Positions 10,071 through 19,673 of a stretch of DNA of 64,000 bases are shown in pieces. The notes below the pieces were generated by a model. The model searched no databases. It worked only from the letters and a program-made list of their open reading frames with translations, and was not told the DNA's origin. Made by a program: the position numbers and the translations under genes. Position 1 is the stretch's first letter; every line of letters starts with the position of its first letter. Origin of the DNA: Nocardioides ungokensis (GTDB taxonomy: Bacteria; Actinomycetota; Actinomycetes; Propionibacteriales; Nocardioidaceae); NCBI RefSeq assembly GCF_013466985.1, contig NZ_CP059164.1, positions 3,605,001 to 3,669,000 on the forward strand, written 5' to 3'.

Positions 10071-11752
10071 TCCTCGGGCCCGGGGACGTCCTCGGGCCGG
10101 GCCACCGCGATCCGGCCGCCGCCGAGGTTCTTGGCGCGGTACATCGCGCCGTCGGCACGGCGTACGAGGTCCTCGAAGTCGTGGGGCGGTGAGACCGCGA
10201 TCCCGATGCTGACGCCGATGTGGTGCTCCCCGCTGCCCTGCGCGATCGGCCGCCGGAGCTCGCCGAGGATCTTGGCGGCGATCAGCACGGCGCCCTGCTC
10301 GTCGGTGTCCTCGCAGACGATGGCGAACTCGTCGCCTCCGAGCCGGCCGACGGTGTCCGTGGCGCGGACCGCCGCCGCCAGCCGCCCCGCGACCTCCTGG
10401 AGCAGCTCGTCGCCGACCTGGTGCCCGTGCCCGTCGTTGATGGGCTTGAAGTGGTCGAGGTCGAGGTACAGCACCGCGGTGCCGCGGCCCCGCGTGCGCA
10501 CGTGGCGCGCGGCGGCCGTCTCGAGGCGGTCCAGGAAGAGGTAGCGGTTGGGCAGCCCGGTCAGCGAGTCGTGCAGCGCCTGGCGCCGCAGCGTGAGCTC
10601 GACGAGGCGGGCCTCGGTCACGTCGGACACCGTCACCAGCGACCCGAGCGGCTCCGGGGTCGTGCTGGTCAGCGGGCAGCGGTTCACTTCGAGGATGCGG
10701 TCGCGCCCGTCGGGGTGCGTGTACGCCGTCTCGAAGCGGCCGGTGTCTGACTCCCACCGGGTCAGGCCGAGCAGGGCGAGCGTCTCCGCGCCGTACAGGG
10801 AGGCGAGCGGGATGCCGAGGATCTGGGCCATGCGCTCGTTGGCGAACGAGGTCGTGCCGTCGGGAGCCATCGCCAGGATGCCCTCCTGAGCGGTCTCCAC
10901 CAGCGCCCGGTGCAGCGCCTCGGAGAGCTGCAGCGCCTCCTCGGTCCTGACCTGCTCGCTGATGTCGCGCAGGTGGGCGACCAGGCCCCGGATGTCGGGG
11001 TCCTCGAGGCAGTTGGTGATCGTCTCCTCCAGCCAGCACCACCGGCCGTCGTGATGACGCAGGCGCAGCACGAACCGCTCGGTGCGCCACGGCTGGGCCA
11101 GCACCCGCTCCAGGGCATCCGCGACCCGCGGTGCGTCGGCCGGGTGCACGTGCTCCCAGCTCGCGACGCGCACGGCTTCGGCCGGCTCGTAGCCGAGCAG
11201 CTTGACCACCGACGGCGCGACGTAGACGACCCCGAGATCGGCGTCGAGCACGAGGGCGGTGTCCCAGGTGCGGCGACCGAGCGCCTCGTAGAAACCGGCC
11301 CCCGGGCTCGGGGTCTGCTCGACGTTGGCCCGTGCGGCCTCCAGCGTCCGGATCAGCTCGTGCTGATCGCTCAGCTCGGCGGTGACGTCGCGGAGGATGG
11401 CGGTGACGCCGATGATCGCGCCGTCCCCGTCGCGCACCGGGCCGAGGGCGACCGACGCCTTGAACATGCTGCCGTCGCGGCGCACGACGACGTCGAGGAA
11501 CGGCGCCACCCGTTCGCCCTCGAGCAGTCGCTGGAGGTGGGCGGCGTGCACGTCACCGCCCTGCCGGGGGGTGACGACGGAGAGCTCACTGCCGGCGAGG
11601 TCCTCCGGGCGCCAGCCCAGGACCTCCACGGTGGCCGGACTGGCCCACAGGATGGTGCCGTCGACGTCCACCGACAGGATGCAGTCGTGTGAGGTCGCGG
11701 CGATGCTGGCCAAGAGCTGGCCCTGGTCGATCTGCTCCACGTCTCCCCCCAC
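10052..11752 (-). CDS. PAS-PAS-PAS-GGDEF diguanylate cyclase
   Basis: This protein of up to 566 residues starts at GTG 11752 or the better-spaced GTG 11740. It has three PAS domains (about 10-130, 145-265, 275-390) and a C-terminal GGDEF domain (RLGGDEF with I-site RATD). It should make c-di-GMP in response to a PAS-sensed signal. A WhiG-type promoter (11922-11949, minus strand) lies about 170 bp upstream, making this the only c-di-GMP enzyme gene seen with the promoter signature of the pilus units. It converges on the bifunctional gene with a 19-bp overlap and is paralogous to the gene at 14672-16315. Confidence 0.88.
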   Translation of the reverse strand: MGGDVEQIDQGQLLASIAATSHDCILSVDVDGTILWASPATVEVLGWRPEDLAGSELSVVTPRQGGDVHAAHLQRLLEGERVAPFLDVVVRRDGSMFKASVALGPVRDGDGAIIGVTAILRDVTAELSDQHELIRTLEAARANVEQTPSPGAGFYEALGRRTWDTALVLDADLGVVYVAPSVVKLLGYEPAEAVRVASWEHVHPADAPRVADALERVLAQPWRTERFVLRLRHHDGRWCWLEETITNCLEDPDIRGLVAHLRDISEQVRTEEALQLSEALHRALVETAQEGILAMAPDGTTSFANERMAQILGIPLASLYGAETLALLGLTRWESDTGRFETAYTHPDGRDRILEVNRCPLTSTTPEPLGSLVTVSDVTEARLVELTLRRQALHDSLTGLPNRYLFLDRLETAAARHVRTRGRGTAVLYLDLDHFKPINDGHGHQVGDELLQEVAGRLAAAVRATDTVGRLGGDEFAIVCEDTDEQGAVLIAAKILGELRRPIAQGSGEHHIGVSIGIAVSPPHDFEDLVRRADGAMYRAKNLGGGRIAVARPEDVPGPEDHALTS

Positions 11753-12129
11753 AGCCGCTCACCCAGGGTTCCGTGCCCCGGTGAACGACAATGATGCGGG
11801 CGGCTGACCGAGCGCCGCGGTCGTCGTTGTCACGCTACTTCCCCCACCTCACCCCCGTCCCGTGAGCGGCAAGCTCAACGGTCCCCACCACGCGCTCTCG
11901 GGACGGATTCTGGTAACCGGATGATCGGTCGCGGCACGCCCCGACTTGAGCCCGGGGCGGAGGAAATTCCGCCCTCGCCCGGCTGTGGGACGGCCCATTC
12001 TCGGGCGTCTTATACACCGATCCGGCGGGCGTGCGGGGCATTCATGGGCGGCGTTTCTCCAATTTTCGGTACAAGAGTGCCTCATGGTGCCTACGGTGTT
12101 CCTCGTGCTCGGGTCCAGTGGGAGGGCGA
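11753..12129. other. Divergent intergenic region between c-di-GMP pairs 2 and 3
   Basis: This 377-bp region contains no convincing gene. It holds the minus-strand WhiG-type promoter at 11922-11949 and, beside it, a hairpin-forming dyad GGGCGGA (955-961 of the 11 kb block) / TCCGCCC (968-974), that is 11955-11961 and 11968-11974. The local AT-richer stretch 12055-12075 in front of the plus-strand gene could hold its own promoter, but no clear -35/-10 pair was recognised there. Confidence 0.5.
11922..11949 (-). promoter_or_regulatory. WhiG/sigma-28-type promoter of the PAS-GGDEF gene
   Basis: Read on the minus strand the element is TCAAG, a 15-nt spacer, then ACCGATCA. This is the same architecture as the seven pilus-locus promoters in this window. 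The -10 ends about 169-181 nt before the candidate start codons, leaving a long leader. It implies that the cyclase is made when the WhiG-like sigma factor is active. Confidence 0.65.
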
Positions 12130-14684
12130 ATGCACGCACATGAGGCACGGCTCGCGTCGGCCGCCGAGCCCGGTACGACACCGGGAGTGGTCGAGACAGA
12201 TCTGCCTGCCCCCACCAACCGGGGCCGCAGCCAGGCCGCGGGGCGGCACCTGCGGTCGCTGACCGCCCACCCGCCCGGCTGGTCGGCCTCCCGGATCCGT
12301 GCCCAGTTCGAGCAGTCGCCCGTGCCGCAGGTGCTGTGGGACGTGGCGGCCACCTGACCGAGGTCAACGCGGCGTTCTGCCGGCTCGTCGACCGGTCGGA
12401 GGAGAGCCTCGTGGGACTGCCCGCCCGCGATCTCCTGCACCGCTCCGACCCGGGTCACGACGGCCGCCTGCACGGCCTGCTCGGCGACCTGCCCGGGGAC
12501 CTCGAGACCCTGGTGTCCGAGCGGGTCCTGAAGCGTCCGCACGGCCGCCCGGTCCCCGCGATCGTGAGCGGGACCCTGCTGCGCGACCGGGCCGGCCACC
12601 GCGCCGGCGTCGCCGCCACGGTCCAGGACCTCAGCAGCCTGCGCCGGATCGAGGGGCGCCGCGAACGGCAGGAGAGCTTCTTCCTGGCTCTCGCCCAGCG
12701 CGCAGGCGACCTCGCCGTCGTGACCGACCCCGACGGGCTGGTGCTCTACACGTCGCCCGCCCTGTGCGCGCTCGTGGGCTACTCCCCCGAGGACCTCGGG
12801 GAGGCGGGGAGCACCGGCTACGTGCACCCCGACGACCTGACGTCGGCGACCGAGGTCTTCACCCGCGTGCTGGTCGAGGGAGGCCACGGGACCACCACCC
12901 TGCGGGCCCGGGACGCCGCGGGCGGCTGGCGCTGGCTGGAGGCGACCGCGAGCAACCTGCTCGACACCGCCGTCGGCGGCATGCTGTGGAACCTCCGCGA
13001 CATCGACGACCGGGTCCGTGCCGAGGCCGCCCTGCGCGCCTCGGAGTCGCGCTACCGCGCCATCGCCGACAACGCCGATGAGGGCCTGTGGGTCTTCGCC
13101 CCGGACGGCCGCACGGTCTACGCGAACAACCGTCTGGTGGAGATCCTGGGACTCACCCCCGAGGAGGTCCACCGGCGTCCCCTGCTCGACGTCCTCGACT
13201 CGGGCCGGCGGCTGAGGGAGCGCCGGGACGCGTCCCCGGAGCGACGCCCCGAGCGCTACGAGGTGGTCTACCCGCACCCGGACGGGCGCCGGCGCACGCT
13301 CCTGGTCTCGGCGGCCCCGCTCGACGACCTCGGCGGGACCGTCGAGGGATCGCTGGCGATGGTCTCCGACGTGACCGACGCGCGGCGTCTCGAGGAGGAG
13401 CTGCGGCGCGCGGCGCTGCACGACACGCTCACCGGCCTGCCCAACCGCGCCCTGCTCTTCGACCGGCTGCAGCACGCCCTGAGGCGCGAGACGCAGTCGA
13501 CCGCGGTCCTCTTCGTGGACCTCGACCAGTTCAAGATCGTGAACGACGTCTGGGGCCACACCGTCTGCGACGAGCTGCTCGTCCGGGTCGCGGCGCGGCT
13601 CCAGGCAGGCGTCCGGCCGACCGACACGGTCGCCCGCTTCGCCGGCGACGAGTTCCTCGTCGTCTGCGAGGACGCGGACGAGCAGGCCGCCCGGCTCCTG
13701 GCCGAGGACCTGCTGGCAGCGCTCGACGCCCCCTTCGAGGTGTCGGAGGGCGAGGTGCACCTGACCGCGTCCATCGGCGTCGCGACGTCCCCGGTGGCCT
13801 CGGCCGAGGCCCTGCTCAGCCACGCCGATGCCGCGATGTACGCCGCCAAGGCGGCCGGCCGGCACCGGGTGCGGGTCTTCGACGCCGCCACCGAGGAGCG
13901 CCGCGAGCTCGGTGGCGACCTGCGACGGGCCCTGGCCGGCGACCAGCTGACCCTGCACCACCAGCCGGTCATCGACCTGCGCACCGGCCGGGTGGTGGGC
14001 ACCGAGGCGCTGGCCCGCTGGGACCACCCCGTGCACGGCCCGGTGTCGCCGGACCGTTTCGTCTCCGTCGCCGAGGAGGTGGGGCTGGCGCCCGAGCTGG
14101 ACCGCTGGGCCCTGCGCCGAGCCCTGGCCGACGCCCGCGCGCTGCGCGAGGAGGGCGCGCTGGGGCCCGACAGCTACGTCGCGGTCAACGTCTCCGCCTA
14201 CACGCTGAGCGACCCCCAGCTCGACACCTGGATCGCCGAGACCGTCGGCTCGGCGGGCTTCGCCCCCGAGCACGTCCTGCTCGAGGTCACCGAGAGCGCT
14301 ATCATGGCCGACGCCCCGACAGCCGTCGGGGTGCTCACGCGCCTGCGCGAGCGCGGCTTCTCCATCGCCGTCGACGACTTCGGGACCGGGCACAGCTCCT
14401 TGGCGTACCTGCGCAACCTTCCGGTCACGATGCTCAAGATCGACCGCAGCTTCGTCGCCGAGATCGCCACCGAGGCCAGCGCCCTGGCCATCGCCGCCTC
14501 GATCGTCGAGCTCGCCCGGGCCGTCGGCCTCACGGTGGTCGCCGAGGGGGTCGAGACGCCCGAGCACGCCGAGCTGCTGCACGCGCTGGGCTGCGACGCC
14601 GCCCAGGGCTGGCTCTGGAGCCGGGCGGTCTCACCCGACGAGGCGCGGGCGACCGGGGCCCTGACCCGCCGCTACCGCGACTGA
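12130..14684 (+). CDS. PAS-PAS-PAS-GGDEF-EAL c-di-GMP enzyme, AGDEF variant (one frameshift)
   Basis: Translation starts at ATG 12130 behind GGGAGGG. The frame breaks near 12345: 'QVLWDV' stops early, and the next frame resumes as 'GHLTEVNAAFCRLVDR', matching the paralogue at 7596 once one base is restored. Domain order equals that paralogue. The EAL residues are complete (TEALARW, EVTESAIM, DDFGTGHSS, KIDRSF, AEGVE). The cyclase signature is RFAGDEF rather than GGDEF, with RPTD at the I-site position. AGDEF can be active in other proteins, so activity is open. Its 3' end overlaps the convergent PAS-GGDEF gene by 13 bp. Confidence 0.85.
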
Positions 14685-16315
14685 GCCCCGTCGGGGTGGG
14701 CCACGGCCGAGCGGCCTCCGCCCTGCCCCTTGGCGTGGTACATCGCCACGTCCGCCTGCCGGACCAGGTCGTCGACGTCGTACGGCGGTGAGAGTGCCAC
14801 GCCGATGCTGCCGCCGACCTCCACGCTGCCGGTCGTGAGCTCGAACGGCGCTCGCAGCGCGGCGTGGATCCGCGCCGCCACCGAGACGGCCGCACCCTCG
14901 TCGAGGTCCTCGCAGATGATCACGAACTCGTCACCGCCGTGGCGCCCCACCGTGTCGGTGGCCCGCACCGCCCCGGTCAGCCGCGCCGCGACCTGGCGGA
15001 GCAGCTCGTCGCCGGCCTGGTGGCCGTGGGTGTCGTTGACCGGCTTGAACCGGTCGAGGTCGAGGAAGAGCACGGCCGTGCTGCCGCCGGACCGCGCCTG
15101 TCGAGCGGCGGCCATCTCGAGGCGGTCGAGGACGAGGTAGCGGTTGGGCAGCCCGGTCAACGGCTCGTAGAGGGCTCGTCGCCGCAGCGCCCGCTCCGAG
15201 CGCCGTCTCTCGGTGACGTCGGCGACCATGACCAGGGAGCCGAGGCCGTCGGCGACCTCCCGGCCCAGTGGGCTGCGGGTGACCTGGAGGATGCGGTCGC
15301 AGCCGTCCGGGTGGGCGTAGGCCACCTCCTGACGCCAGCCTCCGTCGGGAGCGCCGGGGATGAGCAGCGACACCGGGTCGCTGCCGTAGAGCCGCTCGGC
15401 CGGGATGCCCAGCAGGCGGGCCATCGCCGGGTTGGCGTACCTCGTGGTGCCATCCTGCCCCGCGACCACGATCCCCTCGTCGGCCGTCTCCACCATCGCC
15501 TGGTGCAGGGCTCCGGAGAGGCGCAGCGCGTCCTGGGTGCGGACCTGGTCGGTGACGTCGCGCAGGTTGGCCACCAGTCCCCCACGTCGGGATCGGCCAG
15601 GCAGTTGGTGACCGTCCCCTCGACCCACAGCCACCGGTCCTGCTTGTCCCGCAGCCGCGCGACCAGCCGCTCAAGATCCGGTCGGGATCCGCGAGCAGGC
15701 GGCCGAGCGCCTCCTTCACCCGTCCTGGTCGGCCGGATGGACCAGGTGGCTGCCGGGACCGGTCAGCACGTCCTCGGGCGCGTAGCCCAGCATCTCCGAG
15801 GCCGCGCGGGTGGCGTACTGGATCGAGAAGTCGGCATCGGTGACCACGACGGCGTCGCGGGTGCGACGGGCCAGGTCACGCGCCCGCCGGGCGGTCAGCA
15901 CGGCCGTGACGTCACGCACCAGTGCGTTGACCCCGGTGACCTCGCCGGCCGCCGACCGCTCCGCCTCGAGGCTGATGGAGGCCTTGAAGGAGCGGCCGTC
16001 GCGCTTCACGCCGACGTCGATGAGCGTCGCGACGTCCTCGTCGGCGAGGAGCACGGAGAGATGGGCCTCGTCGAGGTCGCCGCCCAGGCGCGGCGTCAGC
16101 AGGGAGATGTGGCTGCCGGCCAGGTCCTCGGGCGACCAGCCCAGCACCTCCCTGGTGGTGGGGCCGGCCCACAGGATGGTGCCGTCGACGTCGAGGGAGA
16201 GCGTGCAGCCGGCCCACGGGGTCGCCACGGTCGGGAGCCTGCTCGCCGACGGGCCACCGTCGGGGCAGGTCGAGGTCAGCGCTCGCTGGAGTCGGCGGAT
16301 CGCCACGTCGTTCAT
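14672..16315 (-). CDS. PAS-PAS-PAS-GGDEF diguanylate cyclase (three frameshifts)
   Basis: Start is ATG 16315, 16 bp after the prepilin peptidase stop, so it is probably the last gene of the pilM operon. It aligns along its length with the cyclase at 10052-11752. Three one-base deletions (near 15712, 15674 and 15582) lie within 130 bp in the second PAS domain; restoring them gives a continuous HPAD...RVKEAL...DLERLVARL...GLVANLRDV series. The GGDEF domain carries RHGGDEF with I-site RATD. The clustered deletions could be real damage, but the flanking protein is well conserved, so assembly error is more likely. Confidence 0.8.
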
Positions 16316-16331
16316 CCCGAGACCCCTCAGC

Positions 16332-17152
16332 TCACGCCAGGCCGACGAGGCGCAGGTAGGCGTCCCAGATCGGCGCCCCGCGAAGAGCCCGACGGCCGCG
16401 CCGCTGAGCAGGAACGGGCCGTGCGGCACGCGCATCCCGCGGCGGGTGCGGCCCGACGCGATCAGCACGACACCCACCACGGCGCCGATCCCGAAGCCGA
16501 GGGCCAGGCCGACGATGCTCGCGCCCCAGCCGAGCCAGCCCAGTGCCAGGCCGAGGACCGGCGCCAGCGCGACGTCGCCCAGCCCCATCCCGCGCCCGAG
16601 CGTCAGCAGCCAGATGCCGCCGTACACGCCGAGCCAGAGCAGGGTCGACAGCAGCGCCGTCGGCACCGCCTCCGGACCGCGGACCACGACGTCGACCAGC
16701 AGCGCGAGCACCGTCCCGACCCCGGTCGCCGCGGTGACGCCGAAGGGCAGGCGGAAGTGGTCGAGGTCGATGAGGAAGAGCGCGACGCCGGCGGCCATCA
16801 CGACCAGCGCGGCCGCGGTGTACGGCGAGGCGCCGAAGCGCCAGCCGGTCAGCGCGAACAGCATCCCGGTGGCCAGCTCGACCATCGGGTAGCGCGCCGA
16901 GATGGGGGCGCTGCAGTCCCGGCAGCGGCCGCGCAGCACCAGCCACGAGACGACCGGGACGTTGTCACGGGGGCGCACCGGGTGCGCGCACGCGGGGCAC
17001 GCCGAGCCGGGCGACACCAGGGAGAGGCCGGCGGGCACGCGGTAGACGACGACGTTGAGGAAGGAGCCGATGAGCAGGCCCAGCACCCCGAGGAAGGTCG
17101 GCATGAAGGCGGCCGGCAGGGCGTCGGCCGCGACGGTGTAGCTGTCCATCAC
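16332..17152 (-). CDS. pilD: Prepilin peptidase / N-methyltransferase (one frameshift)
   Basis: This polytopic membrane aspartic protease of about 273 residues cleaves class III prepilins and methylates their new N-terminus. The N-terminal methylase region has the tetracysteine pair CPAC...CRDC, and the two catalytic Asp lie in 'LIDLDHFRLP' and 'GMGLGD'. The frame shifts near 16380: the correct C-terminus 'GAPIWDAYLRLVGLA' is in a different frame, otherwise the gene would read through into the cyclase downstream. Its start overlaps the stop of the upstream gene by 4 bp. It processes the pilins encoded at 29-35 kb. Confidence 0.88.
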
Positions 17153-17961
17153 TCGCCGGCCGCGGACTCGAAGGTGCGCCAGAGGGTCTCCATCTCGGCG
17201 GAGCCGACCAGCGAGATCAGCTCGCGACGCAGGGTGGCGAAGGCGTTGCCGTCGCGTTGCGCCTCGGTCCAGCTCTCGGGGTCGAGCCCACGGGCGAGGT
17301 CCCAGCGCAGGTCCACGGTGGCGAGGTTCTCGTCGCCCGCGTGCACCGCGGCGGCCACCAGGTAGGCCTCGAACGTCGCGACGTCGGCCTGGTGCGCCAG
17401 GCGGCTCGCGGCGACGTCCTCGCCCTCCTCGACCATGACCCGCTCGACGGCCAGGCAGTCCGAGGCCGCGACCCGCAGCTCGGCGACGAGCTCCTCCGCG
17501 GAGCGGTGGCCGAGCCGGCGTGAGGCCGGGTGCTCCTCGCCGTCGTCGGTCCGGTCGGCCGCGAACGGGTCACAGGTGTCGAGGTGGTCGAGCGCCGGCA
17601 TCTGCTCGAGGAGGACCTCGTGCACCGACTCGTCGAACGTCGAGACCATGGCCTTGCGGGCGGCCTCGACGATCGCGCGCGGGGTGATGTCGCCGGCCGG
17701 GTTCTCGGCGAGCGCCTCGAGCGCGGAGGCGACCGACTCACCCACGGCGGCCAGCTGGGCGACCGGGTCGGCGGCCTCGGCGAGGCCGTTCTCCCACAGC
17801 AGCTCCTCCAGGACGTGCACGTCGGCGGCCCACGAGGCCAGCTGGGCGCGGCGTACGTCGCCCTCGGCCGCGTGCTGCACGGCGAGGCGGGCGAACCGCT
17901 GGGGCACGGTGAGACGACGGGGCGCGTCGGGGGTGCCCTGGTCGTCGTAGACGATCGTCAT
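17149..17961 (-). CDS. Unknown acidic cytoplasmic protein in the pilMNO-pilD operon
   Basis: This 270-residue protein is predicted helical and strongly acidic, with no signal peptide or membrane segment. I do not recognise the family. It is translationally coupled to pilD by a 4-bp overlap and lies after the second unknown gene of the operon, so a role in pilus assembly or its regulation is suggested by position only. Confidence 0.7.
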   Translation of the reverse strand: MTIVYDDQGTPDAPRRLTVPQRFARLAVQHAAEGDVRRAQLASWAADVHVLEELLWENGLAEAADPVAQLAAVGESVASALEALAENPAGDITPRAIVEAARKAMVSTFDESVHEVLLEQMPALDHLDTCDPFAADRTDDGEEHPASRRLGHRSAEELVAELRVAASDCLAVERVMVEEGEDVAASRLAHQADVATFEAYLVAAAVHAGDENLATVDLRWDLARGLDPESWTEAQRDGNAFATLRRELISLVGSAEMETLWRTFESAAGE

Positions 17962-17980
17962 GGGTCCAACTTCCTCGAGA

Positions 17981-19003
17981 TCAGACGGACTTGCTGCGCC
18001 GACGGCGACGACCGGTCGCTGGCGCGCTGTTGGCCGGCGGGGGGACCGGCAGGACCAGCTCGGGCTCCTCGAACGCCGGGATGCCGAGATCGGCCTCCGG
18101 GGCGGCGGCCTCGACCTGGTCGAGCGCCCGGGTCTCGGTGACCTCGTCGACGGGGTCGGCCTCGCTCGCCGGGGCGGCGTACGGCGCCGGGTCCTCCTGA
18201 GGTGCCTGGTCGGGGACGGCGCCGTCGAGGCCGCTGAAGACGTCCTCGATCGTGGTGGTCGACATCGCCGGCATCACCGAGCCCGCCTCCAGCTCCGGCA
18301 GCTCCCTGCGGTGGCTCGGAGAACGCAGACCGTCGGACCGCGGCCGCGCCGAGGGCTCGTCGGGCAGCGGCAGCACCGGACGCTCCATGGCGTTCGGGAC
18401 GCCGAGGCGCTCCACGGCCGCGGCGACGCGGGCCAGGGTGCGGTGCGGGTTCTCGTCCTCGTCGGTGTGGTCGGCCAGGCCGCGCACCACCAGGGACACC
18501 TGTCGCAGGTAGGTCTTCGACTGCTCCGCGGCCGAGTCCTCGACCCGGGACAGCGCCGCCGTGGGGTGCTCCCCCGTCTGCTGCTGGACCACCTGCTCCA
18601 GGGCACGCAGCTGCTCGCGCAGCGCGCGGACCTCGGCCTGCTCGGGCGACTCGTCGATCGGGTGGTCCGCGGTGGTGGGCTCCGCGTCGACGACACCCGC
18701 GTCCTCGACCACCTTGGCGCGGCGGAAGCGGCGCTTGCGGGGCTTGCGGGGCTTGGCAGGGGCCTCGTCCTCGGGTACGCCGACGGCGGGCTCGGGCTCG
18801 GGCTCGGGCTCGACCTCGGCCACTTCTGCGACCTCCGGATCGACGGCCTCGACCGCGGGCACCTGGGGCTCCTCGTCGTGCCTGACCTCGCCGGGCCTGG
18901 CCTCGGCGCGCTCACGGCGCCGACGGCTCACGATCGAGCCGAGGAGCAGCACGAGCATCGCGAGCAGTGCGAAGACCAGACCGGCCAGCGTGGTGGGTTG
19001 CAT
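17981..19003 (-). CDS. Unknown single-pass membrane protein with acidic tail, pilMNO operon
   Basis: This 340-residue protein has one N-terminal membrane helix (about residues 8-24) followed by RRRRER, giving a cytoplasmic C-terminal region. The tail has an acidic EPEPEPEP tract (about residues 60-75), a basic RKPRKRRFRR block, a short coiled-coil (about 120-145), and a basic C-terminus ending RRRRRSKSV. It sits where a pilP gene is found in Gram-negative operons but shows no similarity to PilP. A scaffold linking PilO to cytoplasmic parts is possible but unproven. Confidence 0.65.
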   Translation of the reverse strand: MQPTTLAGLVFALLAMLVLLLGSIVSRRRRERAEARPGEVRHDEEPQVPAVEAVDPEVAEVAEVEPEPEPEPAVGVPEDEAPAKPRKPRKRRFRRAKVVEDAGVVDAEPTTADHPIDESPEQAEVRALREQLRALEQVVQQQTGEHPTAALSRVEDSAAEQSKTYLRQVSLVVRGLADHTDEDENPHRTLARVAAAVERLGVPNAMERPVLPLPDEPSARPRSDGLRSPSHRRELPELEAGSVMPAMSTTTIEDVFSGLDGAVPDQAPQEDPAPYAAPASEADPVDEVTETRALDQVEAAAPEADLGIPAFEEPELVLPVPPPANSAPATGRRRRRSKSV

Positions 19004-19019
19004 GAGAACGCTCCTCGCT

Positions 19020-19673
19020 CTAGTTCGTGGTGGTCGTCGCGTCGAGGTTGATGGTCTTCCCGGGGTCGACCACGGGAGGCATCACGAACATCTCGCCCGC
19101 GATGGTGGTGGTGAACGTGTCCGCGGTGGTGGTCCCGTCCCCGCCGCCGGCCAGGGCGACCGAGGTGACGAGGTAGGCACGCGGCATGTGCTCGAGGTTC
19201 TCGAGCAGCTGCTGGGTCTGGTCGTAGGTGCCCGTCACGGACACGGAGACGGTCTGGCTGGCCAGCGCGCCGGACCCGGGGGCCGGCGGGTCCGCGGTGA
19301 CGCCCCCCGCCGCGCTGCCGATGACCGGAGGCGTCGGGGCCAGGGTGGTCACACCCTTGGGCCCGATCCCGGCGCTGACGGCCGCGTCGGTCACCTCCTT
19401 GAAGAGGCCAGGCTGGTCGGCGGTCGGCGGGAACTTCTTGGCCAGGTGGCGCGCCTGGTGCCGCGACGCGCGCAGCTGGCCCTGCTGGTCCTGGAGCGTG
19501 CTGAGCTGCTGGGTGAGCACGGCGTTCTGCTGGCGCGCGGACTCGATCTGGAGCCGGGTGTCCGTCAGGCTGCTGGTCTCGGGGCCGAGCACGAGGACCC
19601 AGCTGAGCCCGCCGATCGCGAGCAGGGAGAGCCCGCCGACGACCTTGCTCGCGGTGGGGGTGTTGAGGTCCAT
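19020..19673 (-). CDS. pilO: PilO-like type IV pilus inner-membrane protein
   Basis: This 217-residue protein has an N-terminal membrane helix (about 10-30), a coiled-coil (about 38-80, QQNAVLTQQLSTLQ) and a small C-terminal domain with the 'VSVTGTYDQTQQLLENLEHMPRAY' pattern typical of PilO ferredoxin-like folds. PilO pairs with PilN in the alignment subcomplex that joins the motor to the pilus. Its start overlaps the pilN stop by one base, consistent with translational coupling in a pilM-N-O order. Confidence 0.85.
   Translation of the reverse strand: MDLNTPTASKVVGGLSLLAIGGLSWVLVLGPETSSLTDTRLQIESARQQNAVLTQQLSTLQDQQGQLRASRHQARHLAKKFPPTADQPGLFKEVTDAAVSAGIGPKGVTTLAPTPPVIGSAAGGVTADPPAPGSGALASQTVSVSVTGTYDQTQQLLENLEHMPRAYLVTSVALAGGGDGTTTADTFTTTIAGEMFVMPPVVDPGKTINLDATTTTN

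Noticed and set aside
7458..11090. A 1,210-codon open frame on the minus strand
   Set aside because: It is antisense to the PAS-GGDEF-EAL gene and overlaps the PAS-GGDEF gene in another frame; its composition is Arg/Gly/Pro-rich noise typical of GC-rich shadow frames, with no domain.
12042..14582. An 846-codon minus-strand open frame
   Set aside because: It is antisense to a gene with complete GGDEF/EAL motifs and shows only low-complexity shadow translation.
15580..15720. Programmed frameshifting in the third PAS-GGDEF gene
   Set aside because: Three shifts within 140 bp with no slippery heptamer or downstream structure fit sequencing indels or decay, not recoding.
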